This document shows positions 53,982-63,872 of a stretch of DNA of 64,000 bases, in pieces. A program made the translations under genes and the position numbers. The notes beneath the pieces were generated by a model. It was given only the letters and a program-made list of their open reading frames with translations. It was not told the origin of the DNA and ran no database searches. Position 1 is the stretch's first letter; every line of letters starts with the position of its first letter. Source of the DNA: Sinorhizobium sojae CCBAU 05684 (GTDB lineage Bacteria; Pseudomonadota; Alphaproteobacteria; Rhizobiales; Rhizobiaceae). The stretch is taken from the NCBI RefSeq assembly GCF_002288525.1, contig NZ_CP023067.1, forward strand, positions 310,001 through 374,000, read 5' to 3'.

Positions 53982-55391
53982 TCACTTCACGGCCCTCGTC
54001 TCCGCCTCCCGCACCGGTAGGCGGTGGCCGGAAACGGATGCGCCGGCGGTCTTCGCCATGGTGAGGAAGGGGATCGCCGCCAGGAGGTTGGCGGCGGCGA
54101 TGATCATGAAGGCGATGTGGAAGTCTTCAAGGCTGAGCGCCTCGCCGCTGATCGTCGTCTCTATCTCAAGGATTGCCCCGGCGACGGCCACGCCGAGTGC
54201 GAGGCTGATCTGCTGCAGCACCGCGCTCATCGCGGTCGCCTTGCTCGCATCATCGTCGTCGATATCGGCGAAGGAAAGCGCGTTGACGCTGGTGAAAAAG
54301 AAGGAGCGGGCGAATCCGGCGACAAGCAGGATCGACAACAGCAGGAGATAGGGCGTCGCCGGCGTGAAAAAGCCGTTCGCGAAGGTGGTGATGGCCGCGA
54401 CCATCGCGGCAATGATCAGCGTCGTGCGGAAGCCGGTAAAGGCGAGCACCCGGCGCGCGAGGAACTTGGTCGTGATGGCGCCGACCGCGCCGATGAATGT
54501 GATCAGACCCGATTGGAACGGGTTCAAGCCGAAGCCGATCTGCAGCATCAACGGCATCAGGAACGGCACCGCACCGACGGAGATCCGGAATACGGTGCCG
54601 CCAATCTGGGCTGCCCGGAAAGCGCCATCGTGGAAGAGGCGGAGGTCGAGCACCGGTGCGGGATGCCGGCGGGCATGGAGGATGTAGAGGAAGGCCGCCG
54701 CGACGCCCGCTGCCACCGAGGAGAGACCGACCGCCGGCGGCAGAGCCGGCAGGCTGATGACCGAAAGACCGAAGACGACGCCAGCGGCGGCGACGCCGCC
54801 GAGCAGAAAACCGAGAATGTCGACCGGCGGCGGGTTTCGCCGTTCCATCTCGGGAAGGTGAATGCCGGAAAGCACGTAACCGGCGATGCCGATCGGTACG
54901 TTGATCAGGAAGATCCAGTGCCAGGAGAAATAGGTGGTGATGAAGCCGCCGAGCGGCGGGCCAGCCAGCGGTCCGACAAGGGCTGGTATGGTAAGCAGCG
55001 CCATGGCCGAGACGAGCTCGCTGCGTGGCGTGCCGCGCACGAGCACGAGGCGGGCGACCGGCGTCATCATGGCGCCGCCCATGCCCTGCAGGAAGCGGGC
55101 GAGCACGAAGGCGACGAGGCCGTCGGCGACGGCGCAGAAGATCGAACCGAGGGTGAAGACGAGAATCGCCGCACGGAAGATGCGTTTGGCGCCGAAGCGA
55201 TCCGCCATCCAGCCGCTCAAGGGAATGAAGATCGCGAGCGCCACCATGTAGGAGGTCAGCGCCAGCTTGAGCGTGATCGGTCCGACGCCGATATCATCCG
55301 CGATCGCCGGTAGCGATGTCGAGATGACGGTGGCATCCATCTGCTCCATGAAGAGCGCGACGGCGAGGATCATCGGGACGATGCGGTTCAT
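53982..55391 (-). CDS. MFS exporter, DHA2 (EmrB/QacA-like) family
   Basis: 469 residues, 14 spans expected. It includes LDATVISTSLPAIADDIG-like MEQMDATVISTSLPAIADDIGV, PLSGWMADRFGAKRIFRAAI (motif A), and GPPLGGFITTYFSWHWIFLINVPIGIAGY (motif C-like), typical of DHA2 drug/H+ antiporters. Substrate unknown. Ends 4 nt from RIME copy G. Regulator not adjacent; copy H lies upstream of its start. Confidence 0.88.
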   Translation of the reverse strand: MNRIVPMILAVALFMEQMDATVISTSLPAIADDIGVGPITLKLALTSYMVALAIFIPLSGWMADRFGAKRIFRAAILVFTLGSIFCAVADGLVAFVLARFLQGMGGAMMTPVARLVLVRGTPRSELVSAMALLTIPALVGPLAGPPLGGFITTYFSWHWIFLINVPIGIAGYVLSGIHLPEMERRNPPPVDILGFLLGGVAAAGVVFGLSVISLPALPPAVGLSSVAAGVAAAFLYILHARRHPAPVLDLRLFHDGAFRAAQIGGTVFRISVGAVPFLMPLMLQIGFGLNPFQSGLITFIGAVGAITTKFLARRVLAFTGFRTTLIIAAMVAAITTFANGFFTPATPYLLLLSILLVAGFARSFFFTSVNALSFADIDDDDASKATAMSAVLQQISLALGVAVAGAILEIETTISGEALSLEDFHIAFMIIAAANLLAAIPFLTMAKTAGASVSGHRLPVREAETRAVK

Positions 55392-55406
55392 GCGGGACCC
55401 TCGCGC

Positions 55407-55503
55407 GGCCCGAAAATCGTACCCGATTTTCGGAAAGCTCGATGCGCAGATTGAAACGGATACAGCGACCTTTGCGCGTCTGAAAAGACGCGCGGCGCTG
55501 TAA
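55407..55503. repeat. RIME-type palindromic intergenic repeat, copy H
   Basis: About 97 bp between the MFS start and the metallo-beta-lactamase-fold gene. GCCCGAAAATCG...GATTTTCGGAAAGCTCGATGCGC followed by GCGCGTC-TGAAAA-GACGCGCGGCGCTG. Orientation as in copies A-C. Confidence 0.85.
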
Positions 55504-55673
55504 GCGTGCGTAGCGGTGGCGCCGCTAAACCCTTGAGATGGCTTTGTCGGGGCGAAGCCGGGGAATGCAGATCAAAAGCGTGTGATCCGGGTTGCCCTTT
55601 CCTGTCAAGGCGCCACCTGTGTCACGCGAGGGATGCCTCGATAGCACTCCATTGTTGCAGGAGAAAACGACGG

Positions 55674-56657
55674 ATGACATTTTTGATGAAACGCCGAACG
55701 CTCTTCGGAGCAGGGGCTGCAGGGGTACTGACGGCGCCGGGTCTGTGGGGCGGGTTTGCGATGGCCGAGGAGAGCACGGGGACCGGTGCAGCGTCGGGCG
55801 GGGGCGCCTTCCGGACGCTGAAGCTCGGGAGCTTCAAGGTTACGGTGATCAGTGACGGCACGCGTGCCTCGGGCAATCCGCATGAGACCTTCGGCACCAA
55901 CCAGCCCTCGGAGGCGGTTGCCGCCCTGCTGGCCGAGAATTTCCTGCCCACCGGCGCCTTCGTCACCGGTTTTTCACCGACACTCGTTGATACCGGCTCG
56001 GATCTCGTGCTGTTCGACACCGGCTTCGGGGAGGGAGGGCGCGAGGCAGGTATGGGGCAATTGGCGCGCGGCATTCGCGCCGCCGGCTACGCTCCCGAGC
56101 AGATCTCGGTGGTCGTTATCACCCACATGCACGGCGATCACATCGGTGGTTTGACGGAAGGTGGCAAGCCTGCCTTTGCCAATGCGCGCTACGTCACCGG
56201 ACAGGTCGAATACGACTTCTGGAAGGATACGGCGCGCGTTGGAACGCCGGCCGAAAACGGTCACAAAGCGGTGTTGGAGAAGGTCGTGCCTCTCGCCGAA
56301 AAGACGACCTTCATCGCCGACGGCGCCGAGGTGGTACCGGGAATTTCGGCGATTGCCGCGTTCGGCCATTCCCCGGGTCACATGATCTACCGGCTCGAAT
56401 CGGAGGGGCAGACGCTGATCCTCACGGCCGACACGGCCAATCACTATGTCCTGTCTCTGCAGCGCCCCGACTGGGAGGTCCGCTTCGACATGGACAAGGC
56501 CGCGGCCGCCGCGACGCGCAAGAATGTTTTCGACATGGTCGCGACCGACCGGCTCCCCTTCATGGGCTACCACATGCCGTTTCCGGCGGTCGGCTTCGTC
56601 GAAAGAAAGGATACGGGCTACCGCTTCGTGCCCGTCAGCTATCAGTTCGACATCTGA
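55674..56657 (+). CDS. Exported metallo-beta-lactamase-fold hydrolase
   Basis: 327 residues. The zinc motif THMHGDHIGG is intact, with further ligands in AAFGHSPGHM and LTADTANHY. A twin-arginine signal (MKRRTLFGAGAAGVLTAPGLWGG) suggests export of a folded, metal-loaded enzyme to the periplasm. Closest in pattern to the AttM/AiiA-like and related quorum-quenching or hydrolase groups, but the substrate cannot be assigned. The ATG with AGGAG 10 nt upstream was chosen; an alternative ATG lies 12 nt later. Confidence 0.88.
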   Translation: MTFLMKRRTLFGAGAAGVLTAPGLWGGFAMAEESTGTGAASGGGAFRTLKLGSFKVTVISDGTRASGNPHETFGTNQPSEAVAALLAENFLPTGAFVTGFSPTLVDTGSDLVLFDTGFGEGGREAGMGQLARGIRAAGYAPEQISVVVITHMHGDHIGGLTEGGKPAFANARYVTGQVEYDFWKDTARVGTPAENGHKAVLEKVVPLAEKTTFIADGAEVVPGISAIAAFGHSPGHMIYRLESEGQTLILTADTANHYVLSLQRPDWEVRFDMDKAAAAATRKNVFDMVATDRLPFMGYHMPFPAVGFVERKDTGYRFVPVSYQFDI

Positions 56658-56685
56658 CATCGAGGCGTTTGTTGCTCCGCAATAA

Positions 56686-58350
<1,665 letters not shown>

Positions 58351-58358
58351 TCTCTTTC

Positions 58359-58469
58359 GCGCGGGATGAGGAAAAGTGCACGCGGTTTTCCGCCCGCATC
58401 CCGCGCTAACTTCTTAGAATGGATCACGTTTATGGTTTTGGGTCGATCCGACCTCTTCATCGTGATCTA
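58359..58469. repeat. Second palindromic intergenic repeat family, full copy
   Basis: About 110 bp with two palindromes: CGCGGGATGAGGAAAAGTG with its mirror CCGCATCCCGCG, then ATCACG...CGTGAT around GGTTTTGGGTCGATCCGACC. The first palindrome recurs at 60248-60290. A distinct family from RIME copies A-H; it resembles the second class of rhizobial mosaic elements. It lies directly after guaB. Confidence 0.75.
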
Positions 58470-58490
58470 GGGGCGCCGACCGGCGCCCCT
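58470..58490 (+). terminator. Terminator of guaB
   Basis: A perfect GGGGCGCC/GGCGCCCC 8-bp stem with a 4-nt loop, followed by TTTCCC. Weak T tract but a strong stem. Confidence 0.65.
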
Positions 58491-58537
58491 TTCCCTCCTG
58501 ACATTCCTTCCCCCGAGACATTCAATCGAGAGTGCCG

Positions 58538-58954
58538 ATGACAGGCTTCGAAATATTCTGGCCCGTGCTTGCCCATGTCGCACTGGTCTTCGCGCTCTAC
58601 GCGCTGCTTTCCAGGCGCCGCGTGGCGCTCGTACGGGCGGGCAAAGTCGATTCGTCGCAGTTCCGCGAAAACCGCGAGGAACCGAGCGAAAGTCTGGTCG
58701 TGCGCAACAGCATCGCCAACCAGTTCGAGCTGCCGGTACTCTTCTATGTCTGCTGCGTCCTGCTCTATGTGACCGAGGGCGACAACCCAGCCGCGCTCGG
58801 CCTCGCCTGGCTGTTCGTCGCGCTGCGCTACGCCCATGCCTTCGTGCATGTGACGAGCAACCGGCTCAAATTTCGTCGCCCGCTCTTCATGGCATGCTTT
58901 GTCGCGCTCGCTGCGATGTGGGCATGGCTCGCCGTCTGGATGGCGATGAACTGA
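58538..58954 (+). CDS. MAPEG-family membrane protein
   Basis: 138 residues, four spans expected. Includes VLAHVALVFALYALLSRRRVALV and the MAPEG-like SIANQFELPVLFYVCCVLLYVTEGDNPAALGLAWLFVALRYAHAFVHVTSNRLKFR, matching the conserved R-x-x-H-x-x-x-H-x-x-x-N-type helix of glutathione-linked MAPEG proteins. Bacterial members have glutathione transferase or peroxidase activity or unknown roles. The ATG follows GAGAG; a GTG two codons earlier is possible. Confidence 0.82.
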   Translation: MTGFEIFWPVLAHVALVFALYALLSRRRVALVRAGKVDSSQFRENREEPSESLVVRNSIANQFELPVLFYVCCVLLYVTEGDNPAALGLAWLFVALRYAHAFVHVTSNRLKFRRPLFMACFVALAAMWAWLAVWMAMN

Positions 58955-59007
58955 CGATCGCCCGATTGTCTCACCCTTGAGACAAATCTCCCCCCCGAAC
59001 TGCCGGG

Positions 59008-59025
59008 CCTTGACGCGCGTCAAGG
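59008..59025. promoter_or_regulatory. FNR/FixK-type palindrome upstream of adhP
   Basis: A perfect 18-bp palindrome, CCTTGACGCGCGTCAAGG. The core TTGAC-N4-GTCAA fits the FixK/FnrN anaerobox pattern TTGA-N6-TCAA. It lies 107 nt before the adhP start, a usual distance for an activator site. Confidence 0.55.
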
Positions 59026-59132
59026 GACGGCCGCTCGCTCTGTGGCTAAGCTCGCTCCGTCACCGCGCCTCCTCGGAGGAGGGGAGCGAGCCTATTGGCA
59101 AAGCCAATACCGAGCATCGGAGGAGAACCGAC

Positions 59133-60155
59133 ATGACCATGAAAGCCGCCGTCGTACGCGAGTTCGGCAAACCGCTGGTGATCGAGGAATTGCCGATCCC
59201 GCAGCCCGGCCCCGGCCAGGTCCTCATCAAATATGAGGCGACCGGCGTGTGCCACACCGATCTGCATGCCGCCAAGGGGGATTGGCCGGTGAAGCCGAAA
59301 CCGCCCTTCATTCCCGGCCATGAAGGGGTTGGCTATGTCGCGAAGCTAGGGGCCGGCGTCAAGGGACTGAAGGAAGGCGACCGGGTCGGCGTTCCGTGGC
59401 TTCATACCGCCTGCGGCTGCTGCACGCCTTGCCGCACCGGTTGGGAAACTCTGTGCGGCAGCCAGCAGAACACCGGCTATTCGCTCGACGGCACCTTTGC
59501 CCAATACGGCTTGGCAGATCCGGATTTCGTCGGTCGGCTGCCCGCCAATCTGGAGTTCGGGCCGGCGGCCCCGGTGCTGTGCGCCGGAGTTACGGTCTAT
59601 AAGGGCCTGAAGGAAACGGAGGTGAGGCCTGGCGAATGGGTGCTCGTCTCTGGCATCGGCGGCCTCGGCCACATGGCCGTGCAATACGCCAAGGCCATGG
59701 GCATGCATGTCGCGGCGGCCGACATTTTCCCGGACAAGCTCGGGCTTGCGGAAAAGCTCGGCGCCGACCTCATCATCGACGCAAGGGCGCGTGATGCCGT
59801 CGAGGAGGTGCAGAAGCGGACGGGTGGCGTCCACGGGGCTCTGGTCACGGCGGTCTCGCCAAAGGCTATGGAGCAGGCCTACAGCATGCTGCGTGCCAAG
59901 GGCACGATGGCGCTTGTCGGTCTTCCGCCGAGCCAGATCTGCCTGCCGGTCTTCGACACGGTGCTCAAGCGCATTACGGTGCGCGGCTCGATCGTCGGCA
60001 CCCGCCAGGATCTGGAAGAGGCGCTGGAATTTGCCGGCGAAGGAAAGGTTGCCGCCCATTTCTCATGGGACAAGATCGAGAATATCAATGCCATCTTCGA
60101 GCGCATGGAAGAAGGCAGGATCGACGGCCGTATCGTCCTCGACCTCAATGGCTGA
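59133..60155 (+). CDS. adhP: Zinc-dependent alcohol dehydrogenase, AdhP-like
   Basis: 340 residues, MDR family. Catalytic zinc ligands: Cys40 and His63/Glu64 (GVCHTDLHAAKGDW, PGHEGVGYV), with a third Cys in PVLCAGVTVYKGL. The structural zinc site is C94-x2-C97-x2-C100-x7-C108. The NAD motif is SGIGGLGHMAVQYAKAMG. Ethanol and similar primary alcohols are the expected substrates. An AGGAGAACC ribosome site precedes the ATG; the upstream open frame is not coding. The FNR-type box upstream suggests induction at low oxygen. Confidence 0.9.
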   Translation: MTMKAAVVREFGKPLVIEELPIPQPGPGQVLIKYEATGVCHTDLHAAKGDWPVKPKPPFIPGHEGVGYVAKLGAGVKGLKEGDRVGVPWLHTACGCCTPCRTGWETLCGSQQNTGYSLDGTFAQYGLADPDFVGRLPANLEFGPAAPVLCAGVTVYKGLKETEVRPGEWVLVSGIGGLGHMAVQYAKAMGMHVAAADIFPDKLGLAEKLGADLIIDARARDAVEEVQKRTGGVHGALVTAVSPKAMEQAYSMLRAKGTMALVGLPPSQICLPVFDTVLKRITVRGSIVGTRQDLEEALEFAGEGKVAAHFSWDKIENINAIFERMEEGRIDGRIVLDLNG

Positions 60156-60247
60156 ACGCGATCGCCGGTAACGCAGTTTTGACGTCGCCACGCCGTCCGC
60201 TGACCTATCTTGTTGGCGGGCGGTTTGGCGTTGTTGTGCCGCCTGAG

Positions 60248-60290
60248 GCGGGATGAGGAAAAGTGTGCGCGGTTTTCCACCCGCATCCCA
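60248..60290. repeat. Second palindromic repeat family, half copy
   Basis: 43 bp matching the first palindrome of the 58359 repeat (GCGGGATGAGGAAAAGTG...CGGTTTTCC...CCGCATCCC). The second palindrome is missing. It lies between adhP and the dienelactone hydrolase gene. Confidence 0.7.
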
Positions 60291-60327
60291 CCCTGATTCA
60301 TAGGAGAAGCAGCCGAAGGAGGGCGCC

Positions 60328-61209
60328 ATGAATAAGCCTGTCATCACCCAGGCGATGATCGATGCCTATGACGAATATACGCATCTGACCTTGGATCGCC
60401 GCCGTTTCATGGAGAGGCTGACGGCGCTCGCCGGCTCGGCAGCGGCGGCCGCCGCGATCGTGCCGATGCTGGCCGCGGACAGCGCCAAGGCGGAAATGAT
60501 CGCGGCGACGGATGAGCGGATCAAGGGAGAGGACATCACCTATCCGGGGGCTGATGGCGATATGAAGGGCTATCTGGTGCAGCCCGCCCAAAAGTCGGGC
60601 AAGCTCCCGGCGGTGATCGTCATTCACGAAAATCGCGGTCTCAACCCGCATATCCGGGATGTTGCACGCCGGGTCGCACTCGAGGGTTTCGTCGCCATTG
60701 CTCCCGATTTTCTCTCGCCGGAAGGCGGAACGCCGGATGACGAGGACAGGGCGCGGGAGATGATCGGTGCGCTCGACGCGCAAAAAACCAACGCGAATGC
60801 GGTCGCGACCGTCGCTTTCTTGCAAGGGCATGAGGCAAGCAATGGCAATGTCGGCGCGATCGGCTTTTGCTGGGGCGGCGGTCTCGTCAATCGGCTCGCG
60901 GTAAACGCGCCCGAGCTTGATGCCGGCGTCGCCTATTACGGCTCGCAACCCGATCCGGCAGATGTGCCGAAGATCGAGGCGGCAATGCTTCTGCACTACG
61001 CCGGGCTCGACGAGCGCATCAATGCGGGCATCGAGGCCTATCGAGAGGCACTGACCGAGAGCGGCAAGGATTTCACGATCCATATGTATGAGGGCGTGAA
61101 CCACGCCTTCAACAACGACACCTCGGCCGCGCGCTATGACAAGGCCGCGGCCGACCTCGCCTGGGAGCGGACGATCGCCTTCCTCAAGGAAGAACTCGCC
61201 TCGAGCTGA
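60328..61209 (+). CDS. Dienelactone hydrolase-family protein
   Basis: 293 residues. The catalytic triad is visible as Cys in IGFCWGGGLVN, Asp in YAGLDERIN and His in VNHAFNNDTS, the DLH (Cys-nucleophile) layout. An N-terminal twin-arginine-like signal (RRRFMERLTALAGSAAAAAAI) suggests export to the periplasm. Broad carboxylesterase or carboxymethylenebutenolidase activity is possible; the native substrate is unknown. Not obviously linked to an aromatic pathway. Confidence 0.88.
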   Translation: MNKPVITQAMIDAYDEYTHLTLDRRRFMERLTALAGSAAAAAAIVPMLAADSAKAEMIAATDERIKGEDITYPGADGDMKGYLVQPAQKSGKLPAVIVIHENRGLNPHIRDVARRVALEGFVAIAPDFLSPEGGTPDDEDRAREMIGALDAQKTNANAVATVAFLQGHEASNGNVGAIGFCWGGGLVNRLAVNAPELDAGVAYYGSQPDPADVPKIEAAMLLHYAGLDERINAGIEAYREALTESGKDFTIHMYEGVNHAFNNDTSAARYDKAAADLAWERTIAFLKEELASS

Positions 61210-61247
61210 TCGCATGAGCCAATCGGGATAGGAGGCGGCACGCTCTC

Positions 61248-62168
61248 CTATCCCACCTCGGCGGCGGCCCTCGTCGAAACCCTTTGCGCGCACGCGACGA
61301 TCGCTTCGGCAAGCGCGTCCATATCGCGCCGGCGCGGATTGCTGCGTCGCCAGACGAGGCCGACATCGCGCGCCGGCTCGGGCGCGGCGAAGGGAACGAT
61401 CCGGATCGCATTGCGCGCGGCTTCGCTCGGGACGGCAATCTCCGGAATGAGCGTCATGCCCATGCCGTTCGCGACCATCTGCAGGAGCGTGGCCATCGAG
61501 GTGGCGCCGAAGCTCGTCAGTTGCCGCTTGCCGGCGGTGTTGCACACGGCAAGCGCCTGGTCGCGCAGGCAGTGCCCCTCTTCGAGCAGCAACAATTGCG
61601 AGATATCAACCTGGTCTTCGGTAAGCGGCGACATCAGCACGGTTCGGTCGTTGTCGGCAATCGCCATGAAGAACCGGTCCGAAAACAGCGATTGTGTGAC
61701 GACGCCCTCCGCATCGATTGGTAGAGCCGCGACGACCGCATCGAGCCGGCCCTCGCCGAGATCCGCAATCAGCCGCTCGGTCAGCGATTCCTTGAGTTCC
61801 ATCTCGATCGCCGGATAGCGCTGACGCAGATAGGGAATGAGATGCGGCACCAGATAGGGCGCCAGCGTCGGGATGACGCCAAGGCGAAGGCGCCCCTCGA
61901 GCGTTCCCGTCCGCTGACGCGCGCTGTCCTCAAGCCTGTCTACATCCGCGAGAATGGCGCGTACCTGGGCCAGCACCTCCTCGCCGATGGCGGTGAGAAA
62001 GGTGCCGGCGCGGCTTCTTTCCACCAGCTTTACGCCCAGATGCGCCTCCAACTCCATGATCTGTGCCGAGAGTGCCGGTTGACTGACATGGGCAAGCTCG
62101 GCCGCCCGGCCGAAATGGCGCGCGGTCGCGAGGGCGTCGAAATAGCGCATCTGTCGAAGCGTCAACAT
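61248..62168 (-). CDS. oxyR: Hydrogen-peroxide sensor OxyR, LysR family
   Basis: 306 residues. The N-terminal helix-turn-helix (MLTLRQMRYFDALATARHFGRAAELAHVSQPALSAQI) and effector domain carry the redox cysteines at 200 and 209 in EEGHCLRDQALAVC, equivalent to C199/C208 of E. coli OxyR. It activates catalase and peroxide genes after disulfide formation. In S. meliloti oxyR is divergent from katA; here no catalase gene adjoins it, only 175 nt of noncoding DNA then a LysR gene. Confidence 0.93.
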   Translation of the reverse strand: MLTLRQMRYFDALATARHFGRAAELAHVSQPALSAQIMELEAHLGVKLVERSRAGTFLTAIGEEVLAQVRAILADVDRLEDSARQRTGTLEGRLRLGVIPTLAPYLVPHLIPYLRQRYPAIEMELKESLTERLIADLGEGRLDAVVAALPIDAEGVVTQSLFSDRFFMAIADNDRTVLMSPLTEDQVDISQLLLLEEGHCLRDQALAVCNTAGKRQLTSFGATSMATLLQMVANGMGMTLIPEIAVPSEAARNAIRIVPFAAPEPARDVGLVWRRSNPRRRDMDALAEAIVACAQRVSTRAAAEVG

Positions 62169-62288
62169 GATCGGAAATATCTATCGAAATTGTTCGGGAA
62201 TACAATCGGAGATTATCGCCTCCAAGGGCGAAGCAGCAGATGACGGAGGCGGGCCGGTAGGCGCAGGCCGGACCCGTCTCCCGAAATG

Positions 62289-62322
62289 GACAAGGCCACG
62301 CCGGCGCGAGCGTGGCCTTGTC
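62289..62322. terminator. Bidirectional hairpin between oxyR and lysR
   Basis: A perfect 12-bp stem GACAAGGCCACG/CGTGGCCTTGTC with a 10-nt loop. It is 22 nt downstream of the lysR stop (lysR runs on the minus strand) and has no T run. Probably ends the lysR transcript before the oxyR promoter. Confidence 0.5.
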
Positions 62323-62343
62323 GCGCTTGGCACCCCTGATGCC

Positions 62344-63294
62344 TCACCAGCCCGGCAGCATGTGGCTCTGTCGGAGGCGCGGGTAGCGGGGATAGCCCTT
62401 GATGTCGCCGTCGAGGTCGTCATTGACGGCGATCGGCGTGATGTTGTCGAGACAGGCCGTGATGTGGTTGGTGATGGCGTTCGAGAGCGACGGCGACAAG
62501 CCGGGGCGCTTCATGATGCCGATCTGCACCGGTGCCAGCGCCGGAAAGCCGTCCGCCAGCGTAAGCACCTTCATGCCGGGCCGCAGCGCCGATTCCGGCA
62601 GGACGGAAACCGCCATGCCGGCGAGCACCGCTGCGGCGACGACCGTCGACGACCAGCTCGTGAACAGGATCTGATATTCCCGGCCGGTCGCATCGAGCGC
62701 CGCGCAGGCGGCCTGCCGCCACAGACAGTCGCGGCGTCCGACGGCGAGCGGTATCGGCGCGTTTTCAGGCAGCGGATGGTTGATCGAACTGACCCAGCAG
62801 AGCGGCTCCGTCCTGACCACGTCGGACGCCCTGGCGCGCGGATTGTGAGTGACGAGCGCGATATCGAGGTCGCCCTTTGCCATCTTCTCCGCCAGATCGG
62901 CCGAGGGTTCGCAGACAATATAGAGCTCGACGTTCGGGTGCGTCTTGGCAAAGCGTACGATGATCTCCGGCATGTAGCGGTCGGCATAGTCGTCGGGCGT
63001 GCCGATCCTGAGCGTGCCTTCAAGGCGATTGTCGTCGAAGGAGGCGATTGCCTCGTTGTTGAGGCGGATCATCCGCCGGGCAAAATTCAGCAGCCGGTCG
63101 CCCTCGACGGTCAGCCGGTTTCCGCGGCCGTCCTTCATGAACAATGGTTTGCCGATGCGCTCCTCGAGGCGGCGCATCTGCATGGAAACGGCGGACTGTG
63201 TCTTGAAGACGCGTTCGGCCGCTTTGGTGAAGCTGCCTGTATCTGCAATGGCGACGAAGGTGTGCAACTGATCGATATCGAGCGGTGCGGACAT
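62344..63294 (-). CDS. LysR-family transcriptional regulator
   Basis: About 316 residues. Helix-turn-helix LDIDQLHTFVAIADTGSFTKAAERVFKTQSAVSMQM is standard; the effector domain contains GTLRIGTPDDYADRYMPEIIVRFAK. The start was set at MSAPLDIDQL; the longer frame adds 15 atypical residues. A perfect stress-type promoter lies upstream on the same strand. Divergent from a DUF1127 gene. The target is unknown, though autoregulation and control of the divergent gene are plausible. Confidence 0.88.
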   Translation of the reverse strand: MSAPLDIDQLHTFVAIADTGSFTKAAERVFKTQSAVSMQMRRLEERIGKPLFMKDGRGNRLTVEGDRLLNFARRMIRLNNEAIASFDDNRLEGTLRIGTPDDYADRYMPEIIVRFAKTHPNVELYIVCEPSADLAEKMAKGDLDIALVTHNPRARASDVVRTEPLCWVSSINHPLPENAPIPLAVGRRDCLWRQAACAALDATGREYQILFTSWSSTVVAAAVLAGMAVSVLPESALRPGMKVLTLADGFPALAPVQIGIMKRPGLSPSLSNAITNHITACLDNITPIAVNDDLDGDIKGYPRYPRLRQSHMLPGW

Positions 63295-63404
63295 GGCCGA
63301 GTATCCATAAGAGTGTTTGATGAATATCATTAAAAACATTCGTTGGACTGATCAATAAGGATTTGCGATTCATAGGCTGCAAATCACGTCGATCCCTCTG
63401 GCGA

Positions 63405-63429
63405 AACGATCGCCGAAACCAACTGTTCC
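63405..63429 (-). promoter_or_regulatory. EcfG/RpoE2-type promoter upstream of the LysR gene
   Basis: Minus strand: GGAAC (63429-63425), 16 nt, CGTT (63408-63405). Points at the LysR gene start at 63294 with a leader of about 105 nt. Confidence 0.6.
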
Positions 63430-63498
63430 CGCCTGCCCCGCGTATGACCTCCCACGCGGGGGATAGGCATCTGCGTGCCTGAGAAAAGGAGCACCGCC

Positions 63499-63789
63499 AT
63501 GCGCACGACCGAACATGCCCTCGACCTCGTTGCCGGCAAGCCGACGCTTGTGTCCCGCGCCGCAGGCATCGTCGGTGTGCTGACGGCTGTCTGGCGCCAG
63601 CACCGAAGCCGCCGTCAGATCGCGCGTCTGCACGACCTCGATGATCGGCAACTGCTCGACATGGGGCTGAAACGGCAAGACCTGAACGAAGCTTTGACCT
63701 CCGCCTTTTTCGAAGATCCGTCTAGCTATCTCACGCGTGCGTCGCGAAACCGAGCGAACCTCTTTTACCGTGGCATGCGTCACGACTGA
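63499..63789 (+). CDS. DUF1127-domain small protein
   Basis: 96 residues. The C-terminal half carries the DUF1127 signature WRQHRSRRQIARLHDLDDRQLLDMGLKRQDLNEAL, an Arg-rich helical motif; several DUF1127 proteins bind RNA or regulate phosphate and carbon genes. AAAAGGAG precedes the ATG at 6 nt. Divergent from the LysR gene, with 204 nt between the two starts. Confidence 0.85.
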   Translation: MRTTEHALDLVAGKPTLVSRAAGIVGVLTAVWRQHRSRRQIARLHDLDDRQLLDMGLKRQDLNEALTSAFFEDPSSYLTRASRNRANLFYRGMRHD

Positions 63790-63798
63790 GAGTCCCCA

Positions 63799-63825
63799 TG
63801 GCGCATCCCGCCGGATGCGCCATTT
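63799..63825 (+). terminator. Terminator of the DUF1127 gene
   Basis: A perfect TGGCGCATCC/GGATGCGCCA 10-bp stem with a 4-nt loop, followed by only TTT. 9 nt past the stop. Confidence 0.6.
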
Positions 63826-63872
63826 GCGGCATGATCCTGCGCAAGGTGCCGCCATTGCGCGGATCATGCCGC
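63826..63872. repeat. Long hairpin-forming inverted repeat
   Basis: GCGGCATGATCC pairs perfectly with GGATCATGCCGC, and an inner GCGCAA pairs with TTGCGC across a one-base bulge, giving an 18-bp stem around a short GC loop. It lies between the DUF1127 terminator and the small-RNA candidate. Confidence 0.65.

Noticed and set aside
54024..55313. 429-codon plus-strand frame opposite the MFS gene
   Set aside because: Highly charged, repetitive translation typical of a GC-rich antisense frame; the minus-strand DHA2 exporter is unambiguous.
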